Below, piece after piece: positions 53,401 through 57,000 of a stretch of 64,000 bases of DNA. The stretch covers positions 2,027,114 to 2,091,113 of the forward strand of contig CM060127.1 of assembly GCA_030522415.1 (NCBI GenBank), read 5' to 3'. Every line of letters begins with the position of its first letter. The first letter of the stretch is position 1. Below the pieces are notes generated by a model, which saw only the letters and a list, made by a program, of their open reading frames with translations, was not told where the DNA came from and did no database searches. Source of the stretch: Channallabes apus (Eukaryota > Chordata > Actinopteri > Siluriformes > Clariidae). The translations under genes were made by a program, and so were the position numbers.

Positions 53401-54883
53401 GTTCCCAGCTGGCAAAGAGCTCAAGGCCCCTGACCCCACCTCCAAACCCCACAGATCCCACCAGCCCCATAGGATTCACCAGACAAGCAAATCCAACCCA
53501 TAGAGACCCCGCCCCACCCCGCCCCACATCCCACAGCACCCCAAAGATCTGCTGCCGACGTCCTGGTGCCAGACACCACAGCACACCCTGCAGAGGCCCT
53601 GTGGGGCCACACCCTGAGGATCCAGAGTCGCCCCGGTGGTGCAAGGGGAACGTACATGTACACGTGGCTGATCTGTGTACAGTATGTTTGAAATTAAAGG
53701 AAAAAAATTAAATATAACTCTACTTCTATGCCTAACCTTGGCATAAGGGTATTATGGGCAAATTATTCATGCAACAAGTTATTTGATATAACACCTATGT
53801 CTATTATGTGCTGTTTTTTACTCACAGGCTGAATGACTCGATGTGACACTCCTGCAGGGGTCGGTAACACGTTAGCGAATGAGCTCACGGTGCTTGTGAT
53901 CGCTTGCTCTGTAACACATGGTCTTCTCCAGTTCTAACGGTAAAATTAAAATATCAAAACTCCTCAGTGAATCAGCATGACATCAAATTTCCACCCACAT
54001 GCACTAAAGAAACAAAACTGTTTACTTACTTCACACAATCCAAAGAAATCAATATTAACGTCTCCACAGATGCCGAGAGTAGTAACTTTCTCTAATGGAA
54101 TGCGGTGCAGGAACATGTAGCGTCTCAAGTCATTCACATAAACCTGGAAAAGAAAACTGTATGAGACTGTGTTTTGTTTACAAGATAAAAATGATCAGTT
54201 CATTAAATCATAAAAACGCACCTCATAACCATCTGCCTTGATGACAATGAACATATTGAAGGCGGCGCCGCTGGTGAAGGACTCATCAGGAACACATTCC
54301 TTCACCTCCCAGTTCCCATTTTGGAAGCTGTTTAAATATATCAATTGGCCGATCCAGGGGTTGAAGTGAAAAGCGATGTCATCGTATTTGTTCTGACCTG
54401 TTTGGAAATTTATTGAAAACCTGCGAACATTGCAAGAGAAACACTCAAAACTTAAACTTCAACGGTTAAATAGACAAACATAGAGAATTTGTGAAACTTA
54501 AAAGAGAAATAAAATTCGTACTGGTTGGCATTATCACGAACCGTCCCTTGGACATAGAGAGCCGTTCCCGGTTTTAATCCACCAGATATTATCGGTCCAA
54601 CGTAGGGAATTATCTGTAGCACAAACAACAACAAGGTGTTACTCTACAATGAAATTCTACAAATTTATTTCACATAGAAGAGACTAGCAGTAAAGAGCTT
54701 AAGCACACGGTTTATAGAGAGATGGAGAGAAAGACTATTAAAACAGTGATCACATACGACATCAGGATTCAGTCACACATCATATAAACTTACAGGGTTG
54801 GAGACTTGCTGGTGTCCAGAGTGGAAGCAGGTGTTTGAGCAGAACCAGCTGCTTTCAGCAACAACTGATCTCACAAAACTCAT
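829..54883 (-). CDS. Multi-CRD galectin gene, 61 exons (conceptual)
   Basis: Minus-strand gene reconstructed by reading exon borders by hand. Seen: an ATG exon at 54794-54883, nine three-exon CRDs (about 89, 199 and 114 nt), linker exons of 96-114 nt (all multiples of three), eight miniature modules and a terminal exon with stop at 829. All borders are AG/GT and every junction keeps frame, giving about 2,190 residues. Known of the family: galectins are beta-sandwich beta-galactoside-binding lectins, with the sugar site formed by the HxNPR, N, W and E/R residues, and they normally have one or two CRDs. Visible hallmarks are [20 protein letters not shown] and FKHRIPL. No signal peptide is evident. 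Inference: one polyprotein-like lectin. Alternatives are several shorter transcripts or partly dead duplicates, but no internal start exon or stop was seen. Exon identity is secure; the single-transcript model is less so. Confidence 0.65.
1107..1141. repeat. (AAT)n microsatellite
   Basis: About eleven AAT units in the last intron of the galectin gene. Confidence 0.95.
1158..1835 (-). CDS. Galectin CRD9 (last CRD)
   Basis: Exons 1747-1835, 1361-1559 and 1158-1271. Protein is the same as CRD7/8. The intron after the third exon contains an (AAT)n run where the other copies have a different short intron. Followed by the terminal exon. Confidence 0.88.
1980..3412. mobile_element. CACTG-ended non-autonomous DNA element
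   Basis: Begins CACTGTAA (1980) and ends TTACAGTG (3412), an 8-bp terminal inverted repeat, with the dinucleotide TG on both sides (1978-1979, 3413-3414). Removing it restores the intron sequence found uninterrupted in the other galectin copies, where CCTGCATTTCC is continuous, so the borders are firm. The ends are rich in TTTACAG-type words. The interior (2415-2475) has a GC-richer patch followed by a GGTAAA donor-like site, but no long ORF. It lies about 20 nt beyond the splice donor of the linker exon at 3434. CACTG ends fit the EnSpm/CMC group; the class is an inference. Confidence 0.75.
3434..4501 (-). CDS. Two galectin mini modules before CRD9
   Basis: Exons 4413-4501, 4255-4291, linker 4058-4153, 3786-3859, 3652-3688, linker 3434-3547. 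The second first-strand exon is 74 nt, shortened by an in-frame 15 nt relative to its paralogues, and the middle linker is 32 codons. These are the most diverged mini modules, yet phases and splice signals survive. The CRD expected just upstream is missing (see the stub at 4680-4960). Confidence 0.7.
4680..4960 (-). pseudogene. Remnant of a deleted galectin CRD
   Basis: 4680-4730 is a decayed copy of the linker exon region. 4780-4815 matches the end of the third CRD exon and its donor (ACAAGTCCAAA). The sequence then jumps at about 4830 to GGTCAGAAGTTTACA, which in the CRD6 block lies in the intron upstream of the first CRD exon (about 37590). The core and first exons are therefore gone, apparently by one deletion. 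Confidence 0.6.
5009..5245 (+). other. Unexplained 78-codon open frame
   Basis: Open from after a TAA at 5006 to TAG at 5243-5245 with no ATG near its start. It contains phrases such as [19 protein letters not shown] and [17 protein letters not shown], with an amphipathic to hydrophobic middle. I do not recognise it. It sits between the galectin stub and the LINE/gypsy junction, so it may be a transposon part or a stray exon. Confidence 0.3.
5262..5340 (+). repeat. Short interspersed fish repeat
   Basis: TTCAACTTTATTTATATAG followed by a GCGGCTTTACAGAATC end, a pattern I associate with abundant fish interspersed repeats. No coding content. Family not assigned. Confidence 0.45.
5549..5976 (+). 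pseudogene. Gypsy gag zinc knuckle and protease
   Basis: At about 5549 a CX2CX4HX4C knuckle is readable ([11 protein letters not shown]), but its second codon is TAG, an in-frame stop. Downstream, 5713-5976 is open and contains [17 protein letters not shown]. The DTG triad is the active site of retropepsin-like aspartic proteases. The upstream gag is missing. Confidence 0.7.
6942..8530 (-). mobile_element. Tc1/mariner transposon, near full length
   Basis: Terminal inverted repeats beginning CAGTGGTGTGAAAAACTAT on both ends, with TA on each side (6940-6941, 8531-8532), the Tc1/mariner target. 1,589 bp. It contains one transposase gene on the minus strand, inactivated (next entry). The internal parts of the terminal repeats differ between left and right ends, so this is not a fresh insertion. 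Confidence 0.93.
7104..8152 (-). pseudogene. Tc1/mariner transposase, frameshifted
   Basis: DDE transposase that would cut and paste the element. The start is [14 protein letters not shown] at 8152, followed by a helix-turn-helix region with an in-frame TGA at about 8040 (before TTVRAII). The frame then changes near 7860, inside the DNA-binding domain. The catalytic domain is open: [11 protein letters not shown] (first Asp), [10 protein letters not shown] (second Asp) and [16 protein letters not shown] (Glu), a DD34E layout. Two disabling changes make it inactive. Confidence 0.9.
9103..9861 (+). pseudogene. Gypsy reverse transcriptase, frameshifted
   Basis: Three overlapping frames (9103-9297, 9294-9608, 9556-9861). 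Motifs in order: [61 protein letters not shown] and the catalytic FLDD at about 9600. Breaks fall at an A-run near 9280 and near 9555. Substrate is the element RNA. Confidence 0.88.
10042..10671 (+). pseudogene. Gypsy RNase H domain
   Basis: Open frame with [43 protein letters not shown] and [11 protein letters not shown], the Ty3/gypsy RNase H pattern with its acidic residues. It continues into the connection to integrase, which is lost after 10671. Confidence 0.85.
10824..11822 (+). pseudogene. Gypsy integrase C-terminal part
   Basis: Starts [19 protein letters not shown], which holds the Glu of the integrase DDE triad. The HHCC zinc domain and both Asp residues are absent, because only about 150 bp separate it from RNase H. 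After the core come RQPRLPIDL and a C-terminal domain with GDRVLVKN and HRDLLLPCG, then an acidic low-complexity tail. It cannot be a working integrase. Confidence 0.85.
12118..12709 (+). repeat. 3' LTR of the gypsy element
   Basis: Starts TGTAACCCACTTGGG after a GGGGAGGA purine tract and ends near ATAACA. The same first 24 bases recur at 5359. Contains GTGTATAAAG near 12270, a plausible LTR TATA region. Confidence 0.75.
13131..14329. other. Intergenic repeats, mostly unassigned
   Basis: 13500-13690 matches, in order and wording, the repeat at 46000-46210 (GAGTCTGGTT...CAAGGTTCTTCC...GTCTCAG...GCCACTGTC...TGCTCA). I take this as one dispersed fish repeat family. The rest shows no ORF or recognisable element. 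Confidence 0.5.
14460..15540 (-). pseudogene. DIRS tyrosine recombinase, inactivated
   Basis: The N-terminal part shares the 851-codon frame ([35 protein letters not shown]) and ends at TGA, 15038-15040, in ALASAK*VGDL. Related recombinases have Arg there, the first catalytic residue. The C-terminal part resumes at 14946 after a G-run frameshift and includes [12 protein letters not shown] (HxxR box), then a second TGA, then [12 protein letters not shown] with the nucleophilic Tyr. Two stops and a frameshift make it dead. Confidence 0.82.
15480..17593 (-). pseudogene. DIRS RT and RNase H, frameshifted
   Basis: From [12 protein letters not shown] at 17593: a Cys-rich region ([17 protein letters not shown]), then the RT with [20 protein letters not shown] and [14 protein letters not shown]. 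The frame breaks near 16720 after EYLVLRR. RT continues in another frame at 16698-16420 ([23 protein letters not shown]), losing the YVDD box region. RNase H follows at 16419-15480 ([44 protein letters not shown]). An 851-codon open frame runs through the region only because unrelated frames happen to stay open. Confidence 0.85.
17653..18432 (-). CDS. DIRS gag-like protein
   Basis: 259 codons from [12 protein letters not shown] to a stop at 17653. Contains [40 protein letters not shown] and [14 protein letters not shown], which match position by position the gag of the second DIRS family at 23.9-24.3 kb ([30 protein letters not shown]). The tail is Pro/Arg/Ser-rich. Probably packages the element RNA. 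Open throughout. Confidence 0.75.
   Translation of the reverse strand: MWQRGQFLELNGAEKAGLVSPPPMEPSLAAYLAPSQNHGVSGPTVLPSKQCRFSSAQLEKIYRAQAGTARALNSVTLLQTYQAMCLAELGSLVPQESPLCVLLNEVRTATDYILRMSRCAALSLGRGMASAVVAQRHLWLTLSDLPDRDRAVYLDEPVSAEGLFGQSLDAIQPRFDFKRKQAEALRDIILRREVKPKQARRMTTPWPPQRRPPPAASSSSRPVKQQPSGQNPRQSAWSSGPPPGLRKDSATRRKNPHSS
18861..19530. other. Intron sequence, little recognised
   Basis: No coding or repeat family recognised apart from a short (AT)n run at 19210-19236. The shared block border begins near 19530 with TTTAGGTTCAAAAAGTTGTG. Confidence 0.5.
19587..20046 (-). CDS. One galectin mini module after CRD8
   Basis: Exons 19958-20046, 19820-19856 (37 nt) and linker 19587-19700 beginning ICSESSM. 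The next exon in frame is at 4501, so the model needs a 15-kb intron containing the DIRS and gypsy elements. That makes this the weakest link of the single-gene model. Confidence 0.7.
20240..21096 (-). CDS. Galectin CRD8 and linker
   Basis: Exons 21008-21096, 20621-20819 and 20418-20531, linker 20240-20338. Protein matches CRD7 and CRD9 closely; all splice sites are intact. Upstream, the intron runs through 21.1-28.3 kb and is filled with transposon remains. Confidence 0.88.
21230..22180. mobile_element. Decayed Tc1-like remnants and (TG)n(AG)n
   Basis: TTTTTCTGGGGCAGAATG and related words at 21245, 4920 and 30498 look like fossil Tc1-like ends. 21480-21760 (CCAAGGAGCTCTGTGCATA..., GTGAGGTGGAGTCACTTGGC, GGCAATTAAACCCAAGAAG) resembles a shattered Tc1-like transposase. 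Microsatellites (TG)n and (AG)n at 21389-21459. No usable frame. Confidence 0.45.
22380..22710 (+). mobile_element. LINE RT fragment (L2-like)
   Basis: Readable RT motifs: [39 protein letters not shown] and a decayed YADDTQL. Same family type as the split LINE at 5345/12712. A second copy lies at 30950-31260. Confidence 0.65.
22735..23140 (+). repeat. Unassigned repeat, truncated copy
   Basis: Also present as a longer copy at 31300-31920, which ends with TAAATAAAATTCCCC, an AATAAA-containing tail. No protein domain was recognised. It is inserted within the LINE RT, as LINE sequence resumes at about 31930 in the second copy. Confidence 0.45.
23260..24357 (+). pseudogene. DIRS gag, copy 1, frameshifted
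   Basis: Segments 23260-23535, 23543-23881 and 23878-24357 in different frames. Motifs: [72 protein letters not shown]. Homologous to the DIRS gag at 17653-18432. Confidence 0.75.
24893..25085 (+). mobile_element. tRNA-derived SINE
   Basis: The head has A-box-like GTAGCTCAGTGGTTAAG and B-box-like GGTTCAAACCC with tRNA-like spacing. The body has TTGGGCCCTTGAGCAAGGCC. The tail GTAAGTCGCTCTG...GTCTGCCAAATGCC resembles the 3' tail of L2-type LINEs seen elsewhere in the window (27920, 35615), which would explain how it was mobilised. A truncated copy is at 33980-34035. Confidence 0.8.
25690..27475 (-). mobile_element. LINE (endonuclease and RT), 3'-truncated
   Basis: Minus strand. Endonuclease motifs [41 protein letters not shown] and [15 protein letters not shown] at 27151-26662. 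RT N-terminal motifs [33 protein letters not shown] and [20 protein letters not shown] at 26100-25770. It stops before the catalytic YADD. Same architecture as the intact LINE at 38239-41632 but diverged. Multiple frameshifts. Copy 2 is at 34205-34965. Confidence 0.78.
27478..27535. repeat. Short direct repeats (AGGATCTCACC)
   Basis: Four imperfect copies of CAGGATCTCA(CC/TT) separated by CATT or AGG. Confidence 0.8.
27637..27697 (-). pseudogene. Stranded fragment of a galectin intron
   Basis: TATTACAAGGAAAAAA, GCTGAAAC and TGTTCCATGGTGAACC occur here as in the CRD6 intron at 37268-37325, with a small insertion. Only in that CRD does this intron wording otherwise occur. It is the trace of another, deleted CRD unit within the 21-28 kb intron. 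Confidence 0.55.
27838..27990 (+). mobile_element. LINE 3' end (L2-like tail)
   Basis: AAGTCACTCTGGATAAGAGAG followed by TAAATG-type repeats, the tail shared with the copy at 35560-35680. Confidence 0.55.
28335..29302 (-). CDS. Two galectin mini modules after CRD7
   Basis: Exons 29214-29302, 29088-29124, linker 28888-28989, 28712-28800, 28574-28610, linker 28335-28448. Same plan as after CRD5, with 37-nt exons and linkers beginning TCSESSL and ICSESSM. The borders of this block and its CRD5 counterpart match closely, suggesting one is a copy of the other. Confidence 0.75.
29495..30352 (-). CDS. Galectin CRD7 and linker
   Basis: Exons 30264-30352, 29878-30076 and 29675-29788, linker 29495-29593. 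Protein is essentially the same as CRD8 and CRD9, including the FHISPRIG and WETEEHA variants. Introns are also closely similar to the CRD8 block, showing recent block duplication. Confidence 0.88.
30662..30747. repeat. (TG)n(AG)n microsatellite
   Basis: About 33 TG and nine AG units, homologous in position to 21389-21459 but much longer in TG. Confidence 0.95.
30950..31260 (+). mobile_element. LINE RT fragment, duplicate of 22380-22710
   Basis: Same wording as 22380-22710 ([31 protein letters not shown]). RT resumes at 31930-32095 with [11 protein letters not shown] and [13 protein letters not shown], so both pieces are one LINE interrupted by the repeat at 31300-31920. Confidence 0.65.
31300..31920 (+). 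repeat. Unassigned repeat, longer copy
   Basis: Full counterpart of 22735-23140, ending with TAAATAAAATTCCCC. Non-coding as far as I can see. Confidence 0.4.
32160..34170 (+). mobile_element. DIRS element copy 2, internally deleted
   Basis: Left terminus 32178-32240 (ATAACCTCGGTCAGGTGACG) is inverted at 34048-34112. Between them are gag pieces (32360-33400), RT end (33590-33830) and recombinase end (33850-33975), with the same internal deletions as copy 1, and a truncated SINE at 33980-34035. The left terminus missing from copy 1 is retained here. It is inserted in LINE RT sequence, which resumes as TTGGCTTCCGG wording at 25310 in copy 1. Confidence 0.82.
34205..34965 (-). mobile_element. 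LINE RT fragment, duplicate of 25690-27475
   Basis: Contains [49 protein letters not shown] and [17 protein letters not shown]. The endonuclease half present in the first copy is missing. Confidence 0.72.
35115..35680 (+). mobile_element. LINE 3' region fragment
   Basis: [20 protein letters not shown] and, in another frame, [21 protein letters not shown], then the tail AGTCACTCTGGATAAGAGAG. L2-group RT C-terminal wording, decayed. About 440 bp of it are absent from the first copy (near 27860), bounded there by a short TCCTT repeat. Confidence 0.55.
36023..36479 (-). CDS. One galectin mini module after CRD6
   Basis: Exons 36391-36479 and 36253-36289 (37 nt), then linker 36023-36136 (38 codons, starting ICSESSM). 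There is only one mini module here, against two after CRD5 and CRD7. Phases are preserved. Confidence 0.75.
36674..37499 (-). CDS. Galectin CRD6 and linker
   Basis: Exons 37411-37499, 37055-37253 and 36852-36965, linker 36674-36772. The second and third exons encode the same protein as CRDs 5 and 7-9. The first exon has small changes from CRD7-9 ([11 protein letters not shown] in place of [11 protein letters not shown]). Frame and splice sites are intact. The preceding intron is the one entered by the full-length LINE at 38239-41632. Confidence 0.88.
38239..41632 (+). mobile_element. Full-length non-LTR retrotransposon (LINE)
   Basis: Bounded by a perfect 10-bp duplication GAAGGTTGAA (38229-38238 and 41633-41642). 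A short 5' UTR precedes ATGGCGCCGG at 38251. The 3' end has CCAATAAAA and a TTTGAA short-repeat tail, the type seen in L2/CR1-group elements. 3,394 bp. The coding region is almost intact (next entry). It is the youngest-looking element in the window and sits in the intron upstream of CRD6. Confidence 0.92.
38315..41411 (+). CDS. LINE endonuclease/reverse transcriptase
   Basis: Open from about 38315 to 41411; the 963 residues from GTG 38520 cover all domains. Apurinic-type endonuclease: [54 protein letters not shown] and GKSDHAAIF (38570-39210). [73 protein letters not shown] and the catalytic FADDTVV (about 40570). A low-complexity NANGANANG stretch precedes RT. Upstream sequence matching the N-terminus of the LINE at 62372 is in frame back to about 38340, but the ATG at 38251 is in another frame, so one indel separates them. 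Product nicks DNA and primes reverse transcription. Confidence 0.92.
42190..42770 (+). pseudogene. Tc1-like transposase remnant
   Basis: [20 protein letters not shown] and [10 protein letters not shown] follow the Tc1 catalytic-domain pattern around the second strand (GGGS..W..F). Decayed upstream wording (GTTAAAATGTTGAGACAC, CCATGAACCAGCAAGACAC) spans 42310-42420. No Asp-Asp-Glu triad can be assembled. Confidence 0.6.
42905..43868 (-). CDS. Two galectin mini modules after CRD5
   Basis: Six exons: 43780-43868 (first-strand type, [13 protein letters not shown]...), 43655-43691 (37 nt), linker 43455-43556, 43279-43367 ([13 protein letters not shown]...), 43141-43177 (37 nt), linker 42905-43018. 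The 89-nt exon aligns with the first exon of a CRD. The 37-nt exon ([12 protein letters not shown] type) stands where the 199 + 114 nt core exons would be. All phases are kept. Linkers that follow a 37-nt exon begin TC or IC instead of NW. A module of about 42 residues cannot hold the galectin sandwich, so its role is unknown (spacer or cystine-linked segment). Confidence 0.75.
44060..44825 (-). CDS. Galectin CRD5 and linker
   Basis: Exons 44737-44825, 44443-44641 and 44240-44353, linker 44060-44158. This is the first of the near-identical CRDs. The second and third exons encode [24 protein letters not shown] and [10 protein letters not shown], the same residues as CRDs 6-9. The first exon differs from theirs ([17 protein letters not shown]), so the homogenised block seems to start inside this CRD. 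Asn of HxNPR is Ser; the Arg after the Glu pair is His. Linker: 33 codons starting NWSDSS. Confidence 0.88.
44942..48995 (-). CDS. Galectin CRD4 and linker
   Basis: Exons 48907-48995, 48592-48790 and 48399-48512; the linker lies 3.3 kb downstream at 44942-45052. The core reads FHISPQTG with LNSCING and GSWETEEY. Asn and Arg of HxNPR are Ser and Gln, so two of three galactose-contacting positions on that strand are lost. The third exon reads [20 protein letters not shown]. The large intron after it contains a TTAA-flanked element, a SINE and other repeats. Splice signals and frame are intact (37-codon linker starting SWSSSA). Confidence 0.85.
45275..45960. repeat. Possible mariner-like non-autonomous repeat and (AC)n
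   Basis: CAGTTAAACCTTGGTTTGCG at 45278 resembles fish mariner/pogo-type ends; the right end was not found. (AC)n at 45797-45835. No ORF. Confidence 0.35.
46000..46210 (+). repeat. Dispersed fish repeat (second copy)
   Basis: GGGTTCCCTGTCGAGTCTGG ... CTCAAGGTTTCTTCC ... GTCTCAGGGAGTTTTTCC ... GGCTTGCTCACCAGGGAC. The same order as 13500-13690. Confidence 0.6.
46771..48371. mobile_element. TTAA-flanked non-autonomous DNA element
   Basis: TTAA at both borders (46771-46774, 48368-48371) with inverted ends TTAAAGAGGTCCTATTATG and TTAAACAGCCCCTATTATG. TTAA targets are used by piggyBac and Kolobok transposons. No transposase ORF. Contains a SINE at 47226-47618. The right end is 28 bp from CRD4's third exon. 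Confidence 0.72.
47226..47618 (+). mobile_element. tRNA-derived SINE
   Basis: Head GGTGTAGTGGTTAGCACT (A-box-like) and GGTTCGATTCCCCGG (B-box-like), body TGTTCTCCCCGTG and GGTTTCCTCCCAC, GGCACCCTGTCCAGGGTG, and a GAATGAATGAAT tail. A typical abundant fish SINE. Not a tRNA gene, because it cannot form the full cloverleaf and has a long body. Confidence 0.85.
49076..50762 (-). CDS. Galectin CRD3 and linker
   Basis: Exons 50674-50762, 49505-49703 and 49284-49397, linker 49076-49177. It shows [41 protein letters not shown] and [13 protein letters not shown] and W of the sugar site are kept; the terminal Arg is Thr. The intron between the first two exons (49704-50673) contains triplet microsatellites and a LINE fragment, and the intron between the second and third exons holds a (TTA)n run. 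The linker encodes 34 codons starting SWSK and ending VSHPVIQP. Confidence 0.9.
49446..50470. repeat. Triplet microsatellites and a LINE fragment in CRD3 introns
   Basis: (TTA)n at 49446-49481; (AAT)n, (GTT)n and (ATT)n consecutively at 50376-50469. Between them, 49780-50060 matches the LINE RT 3' region at 37725-38100 (GTCACACACTACGGGAAGG, TCTTCCTCAATCCATGAGAG), minus orientation. Confidence 0.75.
50844..51660 (-). CDS. Galectin CRD2 and linker
   Basis: Exons 51572-51660, 51285-51483 and 51045-51158, linker 50844-50957. This CRD keeps the full HFNPR core ([15 protein letters not shown]) and the binding-site Trp in GQWETEECV. The usual Arg after the Glu pair is Cys. The third exon reads [20 protein letters not shown] followed by GDVAIPIYG. 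With CRD3 it is the most canonical domain of the array and the best candidate for real sugar binding. Linker: 38 codons starting NWSKSF and ending SHPIICP. Confidence 0.9.
51661..53825. other. CRD1-CRD2 intron with a GC-rich patch
   Basis: Mostly AT-rich and featureless. 53390-53650 is C-rich (CCCCACCTCCAAACCCC, CCCCGCCCCACCCCGCCCC) and looks like part of a dispersed repeat, but I could not assign it. The open frames there are compositional. Confidence 0.4.
53826..54613 (-). CDS. Galectin CRD1 and linker
   Basis: Exons 54522-54613, 54222-54420 and 54030-54143, then linker 53826-53933. The first exon carries the N-terminal strand motif [14 protein letters not shown]. The second has [15 protein letters not shown] and GNWEVKE. 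The third has [15 protein letters not shown] and GDVNIDFFG. The Arg of HxNPR, which normally contacts galactose, is Trp here, and the canonical W..E.R is altered, so binding to ordinary galactosides is doubtful. The linker begins NW, supplying the last conserved strand of the CRD, and ends in a SHRV motif. The following intron (51661-53825) is the longest early intron. Confidence 0.85.
54794..54883 (-). CDS. Galectin exon 1 (start exon)
   Basis: A 90-nt exon of 30 codons beginning [14 protein letters not shown] and ending at a GTAAGT donor (54793-54788), phase 0, which matches the phase-0 acceptor of the next exon at 54613. It lies just downstream of a TATA box. The segment holds Trp and two Cys but has no hydrophobic core, so it is not an obvious signal peptide. 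It is the only ATG-type leader exon found in the array, which is why I place the gene start here. Confidence 0.6.
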
Positions 54884-54996
54884 GTCTGTCCAAAAACAAT
54901 CGAGTATGCAGAATCCAAAGTGTTCCAGTGTCTAGACTGGGTTACGGTTGGTGTAGAGTTTAGAATGTAATACGCTATAGGATGGAGAATCATCAG

Positions 54997-55003
54997 TTTT
55001 ATA
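54997..55003 (-). promoter_or_regulatory. TATA box of the galectin gene
   Basis: TATAAAA is read on the minus strand, about 115 bp upstream of the first ATG (54883). That spacing fits a TATA promoter with a short 5' UTR starting near 54970. No upstream intron was identified. Confidence 0.5.
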
Positions 55004-55364
55004 GTGACGGGGTGGGACTGCTCTTGTCTGCAGGGAGTTTTAATTTTACAAATGTTCCAGAGTACTCATTCGTCCTCGGGCAATTAACTGTCTAAACTGA
55101 ACTAAGACATTTGCAAATGTTTCACACATAACACAAATATGTTATGCAATATGTTTGATGCTACAGAGTACTGTATTTCACAAGGAACATGCTCTTAATG
55201 GACATCCACTGAATCCAAAGTTAAACAGAAAAACAATCAGGAGGCTTTAAGAAATTCCATGTGTGAAAGATTTTTGTAATAATGTCAAAGATGGTCACTC
55301 AAAAGGGCTAATAGTATTGATAATAATGAATGCTTATATCAATGCAGTTACTATCAGTACTATT
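55004..55364. other. Upstream flank of the galectin promoter
   Basis: No ORF, CpG cluster or known repeat recognised between the TATA box and the LTR element. Confidence 0.5.
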
Positions 55365-55627
55365 AATACTGTGGCGTGGGCGGGGCGGCGGCTGACGACC
55401 ATCATGCTTTGCGGGGGTTTTCTCTGTGTCTACCATGAGAGAGAAGGGTGTTTGGGTTAGTGGCTTCGGCCAAGTTGGGTGTGTGTATGTGTGTGTGTTT
55501 GACCTGTGTATGTGTGCTGAGTTAATAAACTACTCCCCAGCTATTTGCATTGGGGAGCAAGTAAGCTCACTCGTCCTCCAAGATCCCTGCTAGCGTCGAA
55601 AAACGCTACATTGGTGTCAGAAGTGGG

Positions 55628-56233
55628 ATGGAGAGTTTCGAGTTGGAGCAAACGGCGGAGGACCTGCAAAAGATTCAGGAGGGCCGCCGAGTTGCAGCAC
55701 AACTCCGGAAGAAGAAGCATCTACCGGACGGAATCAGTGTCAGCAAAGCGGCACGACGAAAGCGGAGCGGCGAGATGAGGATCATGGCACTGGATCTCGG
55801 AGCGGAGCCCAACGTTGACGCTGCGCAAGTGCCGGAGCAATCTACAGCTCCATGCCAGCGATGTGCGCCGCAGCTGCGCCTTCCCTCCTACAACGGCGCC
55901 GTCGAACCCTACGCGTTCATCGCCCAAGTGGAGCTAGCCGCCGACTTCGCAGGCTGGTCTTCAGCAGAAACGGCTGTAAGGGTAGCACTCTCGCTGAAGG
56001 GCGACGCGCTCCGGGCATTGGAAGACCTCCGGGTCGATGAGCGGAAGGACTGGGCAAAGCTCCGAGAGTCACTTCACCTCCGGTTCGGCGCCGGTGACCG
56101 CCAAGAAGCAGCGTGCGAGGAGCTGGCGGTCCACGAGCGGCGCGCGTCTGAGCCACTGGGCGTGTTCGCCATGGACTTAAGAGGCCTAGCCGGGGCTAAC
56201 CAGAGTGCGAGACCAATAAACAGGAAGAGCTAG
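55628..56233 (+). CDS. LTR element gag-like protein
   Basis: 201 codons from MESFELEQTAEDLQKIQEGR. Contains LRLPSYNGAVEPYAFIAQVE and AVRVALSLKGDALRALEDL, the capsid-like pattern of Ty3/gypsy gag. Ends at a stop at 56231; gag wording continues in another frame (AFLRGLRPPRLREHIRLAA) to about 56330, so the C-terminus has been frameshifted off. Confidence 0.7.
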   Translation: MESFELEQTAEDLQKIQEGRRVAAQLRKKKHLPDGISVSKAARRKRSGEMRIMALDLGAEPNVDAAQVPEQSTAPCQRCAPQLRLPSYNGAVEPYAFIAQVELAADFAGWSSAETAVRVALSLKGDALRALEDLRVDERKDWAKLRESLHLRFGAGDRQEAACEELAVHERRASEPLGVFAMDLRGLAGANQSARPINRKS

Positions 56234-56689
56234 CGTATCGCGCTTTCCTTCGGGGACTCCGACCGCCGCGGCTCCGTGAGCACATCAGGTTAGCAGCACC
56301 AGCTTCCCTTACCAAGGCGCTACGCGCAGCACAGCGCGCTGAACCCATAACTGCGGTGCATCACGGCGAAAGAGCCGAGCGACCGCCCGCAGCTCGGGGG
56401 CACTCGGTAGGTGAATCTAGCCGGGGACAGGGCTACCTGTCACAGCTAGACAACGGAAAAGTCTCTGGGGTTTCGTGGCGATGCCAAGGCAACGTTCCTA
56501 GGTCTGAGGGACAGCGTACCCCAGCAGCCGTCGGACGAGTGCCAGTGGTCGTGCCAGGTGAACATCCGGGCAGCAAAGCGCGTCGTCGGTACTGCGAGCG
56601 AGGTGAAGAGCGCGTTTGCCGAGTTACTCTCGCCGAGAGCATCGCCCGCAGTCGTTTCACCTGCGCCGCCGCTGGTCAGTGAACGCTTT

Positions 56690-57000
56690 GTCCCCTACAC
56701 GGCAAAGAAGGGCCCCACCCAGCGCTTGCGGACACCGCTGCAGGACTTTCGGGTGGGGGCACCTGTGGAGCGTGTGGGCGTGGACACTCACAGCCAGGGG
56801 CGAGGCTTTGCTGCTGGTGAGCAGGTGTGCGTGTGTTCCTCCGGAAGGAAGAGAGGGCGTTCACCCAAGCTCATGTCTCACTGGGTGGGCCCCTGTACGG
56901 TAATCGCTCAGCTCGCCGAGTTCATCTACCGGGTGCGGTTGGCGGGGCGGGCGCGAGTGTTGCTCCACCGAGACCGTCTTGCGCCTTACCAGCCGCACGC
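56690..57000 (+). pseudogene. LTR element integrase C-terminal remnant
   Basis: HWVGPCTVIAQLAEFIYRV and VLLHRDRLAPYQPH match the small C-terminal domain of gypsy integrases, after a linker of fused sequence. Catalytic core missing. Confidence 0.65.

Noticed and set aside
53304..53711. Pro-rich 135-codon plus-strand frame in the CRD1-CRD2 intron
   Set aside because: Follows from C-rich composition; both strands are open and no domain or splice context supports it.
19587..54883. Separate complete galectin genes in tandem
   Set aside because: Only one leader exon and one terminal exon were found; internal linkers read through. Kept as the main alternative, as transcripts could still differ.
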